From: Anaerolineaceae bacterium
GTDB lineage: Bacteria > Chloroflexota > Anaerolineae > Anaerolineales > Anaerolineaceae
Direction: 5' to 3'
NCBI GenBank assembly: GCA_003532515.1
Contig: DOEX01000267.1
Location: 1-8,393, forward strand
Length of the DNA stretch: 8,393 nucleotides
Position 1 is the stretch's first letter. Every line of letters starts with the position of its first letter. The notes under the pieces are model-generated. The model saw nothing but the letters and a program-made list of their open reading frames with translations, made no database searches and had not been told where the DNA came from. Positions 4,819 to 8,393 of this stretch are shown here, one piece after another. The translations under genes and the position numbers were made by a program.

Positions 4819-5388
4819 TTAACGTCCGCTGCGTTGAACGATGGCGGCATAGGCGACCATCAAAATTGGTAGTAAAACCAAGCCCCAAAGGACATTTGTG
4901 ATGAAAGCGGGCAAAAAGTTGGCGAAAATGACCGTGTTAATGTCTGCACCAGAAACCCACATTTCGGAAACGCTGGCCAACGCCATACCCAAAGCGACGC
5001 CCAGGACAACAGAGACTTCACCCAGTAAAATGGATTTTTTCTCGTTGTAGATGTAGATCAGGGCAGAGAAAAGACCGGGGATGAGCCCCATAACGCCGTT
5101 ACCGAGATCCCACCAAAGCCAGAAACCATAGCCGCTGAGCATATCGGCGAGGATGTTGCCGACGAAGCCGGTGATGAAACCGACGATCGGACCGAAAGCG
5201 ATACCGAAAAACATAGGGATGACGACCGCTGGGCGGATGCCTACGTTACCAGCACCAGGGATCTGCCAGATGTTGAATGCCCAGGTGACGACAGCATAGA
5301 GAGCAGCACCGATGGCAGCATAGACGACTTGTTTGGTCCCGAAAGCCCAAATGTTTTTCTTCTTACCCGTAGTATGTGTGTCTTGCAT
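4819..5388 (-). CDS. ECF transporter S component (substrate-binding membrane protein, UPF0397/PF07155-like)
   Basis: A 189-residue integral membrane protein with about six hydrophobic helices (roughly 19-38, 51-64, 66-81, 95-114, 121-140, 155-183), the usual size for an S component. An ideal AGGAGG lies before the ATG at 5386-5388. Helix 1 carries overlapping AxxxA spacings (A24/A28, A25/A29, A28/A32), the kind of surface used by S components to contact EcfT. The GAALYAVV opening, the FGPIVGF motif (65-71), the GNILAD segment (77-82), GYGFWLWW (86-93) and the following glycine-rich helix resemble UPF0397-type S components as I remember them. Family members are annotated for riboflavin or left without substrate, so the name does not give the ligand. 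Polar residues D82, D94, N97 and E142 could line the pocket. The gene sits between the ATPase and T genes of one operon. UPF0397 placement is by recall, not alignment. Confidence 0.88.
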   Translation of the reverse strand: MQDTHTTGKKKNIWAFGTKQVVYAAIGAALYAVVTWAFNIWQIPGAGNVGIRPAVVIPMFFGIAFGPIVGFITGFVGNILADMLSGYGFWLWWDLGNGVMGLIPGLFSALIYIYNEKKSILLGEVSVVLGVALGMALASVSEMWVSGADINTVIFANFLPAFITNVLWGLVLLPILMVAYAAIVQRSGR

Positions 5389-5409
5389 TTAAAACCTCCT
5401 GTTAACTAA

Positions 5410-7032
5410 TTAAATAAATTGGCTGAGCGCTTCCGCGCACAAATATTGACCGGTTTTCGGCCATAATTGCTGATTCAATTTTAGCAAAGAAGTTGGCAAA
5501 AGTCGCCATTTGTTCAGTTTTTCTTCATCCTGAAGGATATCCTGCGGGTGCCCATCGGCAACGATCTCGCCGCCATACAAAACCACCACCCGGTTGGCGA
5601 AAATGAGCGCCAAATCCAGGTCGTGGGTGATGAAAACGATGGCATCAAAACCGGGAGTTTGCAGGATGGTGCTCATGAAGGATTGATAATTCCAATAATC
5701 CTGCCCGGCGGTGGGTTCATCCATCATCAACACGCGGGAGCGCATCGAGAGCACTGAGGCGATGGATACGCGTTTTTGCTGCCCGAACGACAGCGCCAGG
5801 GGCGGCGTGGGCAGCTCTTCTTCCAGGTGGACTGTTTCGATCGCCCAATTAACGTTATCTTCCACCTGCTGGGGGCTGAATTTCAGGTTTTTTGGTCCAT
5901 ACGCCAGTTCTTCGCGTACAGTCGCGGCAAAAAGCATCTGGCTGGGGCTCTGGAAAACGTAGCCAATGGTTTTGGCAGAAGTGGCAACGGTCGATTTTTT
6001 GGAATCGACCCCTTCCAAAAGCACTTTCCCACTGGTGGGTTTGAGCAAACCGAGGGCGTGCTTGACCGTAGTGGTTTTTCCGCAGCCATTATGCCCCAAA
6101 ATTGCGATCACTTCGCCGGCACGGATATCCAGGTTGATACCGTGCAACACTTCAGGAGTGTCTTCCTTGTATTGAAAGCGTACATTCTGGAAGGAAACCA
6201 GCGGTTGGCTTTGGGGGTCAATTTTGGGAACGGTAGGCTGGAAATGGGGTGCGGGATGGCTTTTGGCACGCCTGGCGATGACGGGGGCAGGCAGCTTGAT
6301 GCGGCTGTAATCGACCGCGTCCATCACGCCGGCAGCATCACCGTTGTAAATGATCTTGCCATCGTCCATGTAGAGCACTTTTTCAGGATGGATGGCAAGC
6401 ACGTCTTCCACGCGATGTTCAACGATCATGACCGAGAGACCTTCGTCTGCCAGCTCCCTGAACGCCAGCAAAGCCTCATGCGCAGAAGCGGGATCCAGGC
6501 TGGCGAGGGGTTCGTCCAGAAGCAAGATATCGGGTTCCATTGCCAGAACGCCTGCCAGGGCTACTTTTTGTTTTTCTCCACCGGACGTGAAGAAGGTTTC
6601 TTTGTCTTTTAAATGAAGAATGTGCAGCCTCTCGAGCGCTTTGTAGGCTTTGGGTAGCATCTCCATGTACGACATACCCTGCGATTCCAAGCCGAAGCAG
6701 ACTTCGTTAAGCACGTAGGTGCCCAAAATCTGGCGCTCCGGGTCCTGCAAGAGCGTGCCGATATGCGTGGAGATCTGAGACAAGCCCATGCCATGCACCG
6801 ATTGCCCATGGATGAGAACATCGCCGGTCATTTCACCGGTGTAAGAATGGGGGATGAGTCCGTTGATGCAGCGCATGAGGGTGGTCTTGCCGCATCCGGA
6901 TGAGCCAGCCAGGAGCATGATCTGACCAGGTTCGAGGGTCAGGTGGATATTTTGAATAGCGGGCGTGCTGCGCGTGTGATACTGAAAGCTCAGATCCTTG
7001 ACAACCAGGGGCAGCGGCACGGCATCAGTCAT
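5410..7032 (-). CDS. ecfA: Energy-coupling factor transporter ATPase, two ABC domains fused (EcfA-EcfA')
   Basis: A 540-residue cytoplasmic protein carrying both ATPase domains of an ECF importer, as in YkoD-type fusions. Domain 1: Walker A GSSGCGKT (43-50), Q-loop LLQDPERQ (94-101), signature TSGGEKQK (149-156), Walker B ILLLDEP (169-175), switch His206. Domain 2 follows a Pro/Ala-rich linker (about 247-277): Walker A GHNGCGKT (313-320), Q-loop VFQSPSQMLF (359-368), signature LSFGQQKR (414-421), Walker B VLMMDEP (434-440), switch His470. Both domains keep Walker and switch residues and should be active. The signatures deviate from LSGGQ at different positions (TSGGE, LSFGQ). The ATG at 7030-7032 overlaps the end of the SAM hydrolase gene by 8 bp, with GAGG 9 nt upstream, which points to translational coupling. 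The S gene follows after 21 bp. Substrate specificity lies in the S component. Confidence 0.95.
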   Translation of the reverse strand: MTDAVPLPLVVKDLSFQYHTRSTPAIQNIHLTLEPGQIMLLAGSSGCGKTTLMRCINGLIPHSYTGEMTGDVLIHGQSVHGMGLSQISTHIGTLLQDPERQILGTYVLNEVCFGLESQGMSYMEMLPKAYKALERLHILHLKDKETFFTSGGEKQKVALAGVLAMEPDILLLDEPLASLDPASAHEALLAFRELADEGLSVMIVEHRVEDVLAIHPEKVLYMDDGKIIYNGDAAGVMDAVDYSRIKLPAPVIARRAKSHPAPHFQPTVPKIDPQSQPLVSFQNVRFQYKEDTPEVLHGINLDIRAGEVIAILGHNGCGKTTTVKHALGLLKPTSGKVLLEGVDSKKSTVATSAKTIGYVFQSPSQMLFAATVREELAYGPKNLKFSPQQVEDNVNWAIETVHLEEELPTPPLALSFGQQKRVSIASVLSMRSRVLMMDEPTAGQDYWNYQSFMSTILQTPGFDAIVFITHDLDLALIFANRVVVLYGGEIVADGHPQDILQDEEKLNKWRLLPTSLLKLNQQLWPKTGQYLCAEALSQFI

Positions 7033-7816
7033 GAAAAATAACCTCTACCGGATCATCTAATTGGATGCCATATTTTCGGGCAGCGCTGCCATTGACCACC
7101 GCGACTTCCACGAAGCCTTCACTGTCGGTCACAGCCACCAGGTCGCCCACCTTCCGATGACCGTAAGAAGGCACAATGCCTTCGATGGTCTTACCAGCTA
7201 TCTGAATGGTGGTTTTTGCCAGGTTCGGGACCTGCGAGACGCGCAGGTTGGTGGAACAATTGCCGAAAACGTCTATCACGATGATGTTCGCCTGGTAGCC
7301 TTGCCCAGTTTGGGTTGGTTTGGGCAGGGGTGTGCGGACGGGGTCGCTGATGATTGTGCCCATGTCTTCCAGCTTGACGCCTCTGGCAAGGTGGGCACCA
7401 CTGGGCGCGAAGATATCGCGACCATGGAAGGTGGTGTAGACCGACGGCAGCCAGAATTCGGGTTTGTCCAGGTGGACGATGGTTATCTGCTTGCCTGCGG
7501 CTTCCGCGTCTTCCAGCATGGGGGTGATGAGGCCGTTATCGGGCAGGACGAAGAATTGGTCGCCCAGTTGAGCGGCGATCGGTCGGCGGGCGGTGCCAAC
7601 GCCTGGGTCGACCACAGCGATGTGGACGGTGCCAGCGGGAAAGTAGGGCACGGCGCGCCAGAGAGCGATGGAGCCTGTGCGGACATCCTGGGCGGGGATT
7701 TCGTGGGTGATGTCGACGATTTGAGCATCGGGCGTGATACCGTAGATGACCCCTTTCATCGTTCCGGTAAAGCCATTGAGGTTGCCAAAGTCAGTGGTGA
7801 TGGTGATCAGTTTCAT
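7025..7816 (-). CDS. S-adenosyl-L-methionine hydrolase (adenosine-forming), DUF62 family
   Basis: A 263-residue cytoplasmic enzyme of the family that uses water to split SAM into adenosine and L-methionine, related in fold to the SAM fluorinase and chlorinase. The N-terminus MKLITITTDFG is the family's usual opening and fixes the start, although no Shine-Dalgarno is visible. The catalytic Asp-Arg-His set is recognisable: Asp70 and Arg77 in VVDPGVGTARR (68-78) and His131 in FHGRDIFAP (130-138). DNGLI (93-97) is the next family motif. The Asp-to-Arg spacing of seven fits the hydrolase rather than the halogenases. The C-terminal domain (about 170-263) holds the usual IVIDVFGNCSTNL segment. It is the first gene of the operon and overlaps the ECF ATPase start by 8 bp. 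The ECF context suggests that the imported compound is connected with adenosine, methionine or SAM; this is inference. No SAM riboswitch is visible upstream. Confidence 0.94.
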   Translation of the reverse strand: MKLITITTDFGNLNGFTGTMKGVIYGITPDAQIVDITHEIPAQDVRTGSIALWRAVPYFPAGTVHIAVVDPGVGTARRPIAAQLGDQFFVLPDNGLITPMLEDAEAAGKQITIVHLDKPEFWLPSVYTTFHGRDIFAPSGAHLARGVKLEDMGTIISDPVRTPLPKPTQTGQGYQANIIVIDVFGNCSTNLRVSQVPNLAKTTIQIAGKTIEGIVPSYGHRKVGDLVAVTDSEGFVEVAVVNGSAARKYGIQLDDPVEVIFHD

Positions 7817-7849
7817 AGTGGTAAGTTTACTTGATTTGGCTGAAAGCTC

Positions 7850-7893
7850 ATAGCTGATAGCCCATAGCTGATAGGAAATAGCTGATAGCTGAT
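7850..7893. repeat. Heptad-phased ATAGCTGAT repeat upstream of the SAM hydrolase gene
   Basis: ATAGCTGAT occurs exactly at 7850, 7864, 7878 and 7885, with spacings of 14, 14 and 7 bp, starting 34 bp upstream of the SAM hydrolase start codon. The regular phase suggests slippage of a 7-bp unit AGCTGAT. A binding-site array is possible because of its position. Confidence 0.8.
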
Positions 7894-7936
7894 AGGAAAG
7901 GTGAGGAGGACAACCTGTCTATCGTAGGCCAGAATT

Positions 7937-8066
7937 GCCGGGTTCAAAACCGGAAACCAGCGGAAAGAGCGCTGGACAGGCCGGCCTACAACTAACACCC
8001 TCACCCCCGCTTCGCGGACCCTCCCCCACAAGTGGAGGAGGGCTTAAGAATGAGCGAAGTCCAGCC
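7937..8066. repeat. Interspersed repeat X, copy 2 (130 bp)
   Basis: The near-identical partner is 3506-3635, 4431 bp away in direct orientation. In this copy the inner hairpin is CCAGCG-GAAAGAG-CGCTGG (7957-7975), with one more base pair than in copy 1, and the outer GCCGG/CCGGC ends can pair. The end of X overlaps the start of Y (from 8020). Confidence 0.88.
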
Positions 8067-8208
8067 CACAACTTTGCCACCATCAGCGGAAGGGGACACC
8101 CTTACAGGGGAACAGGACCCCCTCCGTTTGGTTAAGTTTTTCGTACGGCTGGGGCTCGACTCCAGCCGTAACCTGGCAAATCGGGCGAACGTTGAGGAGG
8201 GAGATGAA
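8020..8208. repeat. Interspersed repeat Y, copy 2
   Basis: It matches 3277-3448, with a short insertion around 8128-8141. It retains the 9-bp hairpin TACGGCTGG/CCAGCCGTA (8144-8170) without change and ends in GAGGGAGATGAA. Confidence 0.85.
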
Positions 8209-8238
8209 CCCCCTCTGTACGATTGAAACTCATGGTCT

Positions 8239-8290
8239 GCCGGGTTCAAAACCGGAAACCAGCGGAAAGAGCGCTGGACAGGCCGGCTTA
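8239..8290. repeat. Interspersed repeat X, truncated third copy (head only)
   Basis: It carries the first 52 bp of repeat X, including the CCAGCG/CGCTGG hairpin and the GCCGG/CCGGC ends, almost identical to 7937-7988. It then diverges at GGCTTACG. This shows that the nested hairpin head can occur as a separate module. Confidence 0.82.
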
Positions 8291-8368
8291 CGAAAAGATT
8301 AAAAAAAGGTGTGCGGCGCAAGCCAGGTTTGCCGGGTTCACACCAACCATGGCAGGGACTTTACCACA

Positions 8369-8382
8369 CCCTCTTAAGAGGG
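8369..8382. repeat. 14-bp palindrome CCCTCTTAAGAGGG
   Basis: A perfect palindrome followed by a G-rich run to the window end. It resembles the CCCTCT/AGAGGG hairpins at 2441-2486. It probably begins another interspersed element that continues beyond the window. Confidence 0.6.
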
Positions 8383-8393
8383 GGGTAGGGGGG

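Larger units (their letters stand above)
7817..8393. other. Gene-free region upstream of the ECF operon, rich in repeats
   Basis: From left to right it holds the untranslated lead into the SAM hydrolase gene with a heptad-phased ATAGCTGAT repeat (7850-7893), repeat X (7937-8066) running into repeat Y (8020-8208), a shortened X head (8239-8290), a GCCGGGTTCAC fragment (8331-8346) and a palindrome (8369-8382). Open frames here translate the repeats and have near-identical partners around 3340-3600, so they are not genes. I see no convincing promoter for the operon. A TAAACT box about 7 nt before the start codon has no matching -35. Confidence 0.75.

Noticed and set aside
7061..7834. Long plus-strand open frame antisense to the SAM hydrolase
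   Set aside because: It is a shadow of a strongly conserved enzyme gene. Its composition is what a reverse-strand frame of that gene would give, and it has no recognisable domain.
7813..7835. Leaderless-type promoter (TAAACT about 7 nt before the SAM hydrolase ATG)
   Set aside because: No matching -35 element lies at 16-18 bp, so the box could be chance.
7817..7936. SAM riboswitch upstream of the SAM hydrolase gene
   Set aside because: The leader is about 120 bp of mostly short tandem repeat, with none of the conserved helices I would expect.
7937..7955. tRNA T-arm-like sequence GGGTTCAAAACC
   Set aside because: It recurs in the X heads with no acceptor stem, anticodon arm or CCA end nearby. 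It is part of the repeat hairpin.

Overview
The window looks like an ordinary bacterial chromosome of about 50-55% GC. Two lipoproteins have an LSAC lipobox followed by a low-complexity linker, importers are numerous, and the intergenic DNA is full of small hairpin repeats. This mix would fit a Chloroflexi bacterium, perhaps Anaerolineae. That placement is an impression from gene content and style, not a computed result.

Layout. (1) Positions 1-2120, minus strand: the 3' part of a nucleoside/sugar-type ABC importer operon. It holds a BMP-family substrate-binding lipoprotein (876-2120), an intercistronic hairpin (829-857), and the first 270 residues of the ABC ATPase (811 to beyond the left edge). 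(2) 2121-2656: the leader of that operon, a 59-bp interspersed repeat and C/G-rich palindromes. (3) 2657-3073, plus strand: a small lipoprotein whose C-terminal domain looks like a cytochrome c domain that has lost both haem-binding cysteines. It is preceded by a promoter-like site containing a perfect palindrome. (4) 3074-3892: no gene, but a mosaic of interspersed hairpin repeats and a 31-bp tandem array. (5) 3893-7816, minus strand: a compact operon, in transcription order an S-adenosylmethionine hydrolase (DUF62), a fused two-domain ECF ATPase, an ECF S component and an ECF T component. (6) 7817-8393: a short heptad-phased repeat and further copies of the hairpin mosaic.

How the genes fit together. 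The four ECF/DUF62 genes overlap or lie close together and should form one transcription unit. They would assemble a complete dedicated vitamin-type importer (A-A fused, S, T) made together with an enzyme that splits SAM into adenosine and methionine. The neighbouring BMP/ABC system belongs to a family best known for nucleoside uptake. This raises the inference that the locus handles adenosine, SAM-derived or methionine-related compounds. The transported substrate cannot be read from the sequence.

The most notable observations are the DUF62-ECF operon, the haem-motif-less cytochrome-like lipoprotein, a perfect 26-bp palindrome between the S and T genes, and repeat copies that show compensatory stem changes and flank the ECF operon as direct repeats.
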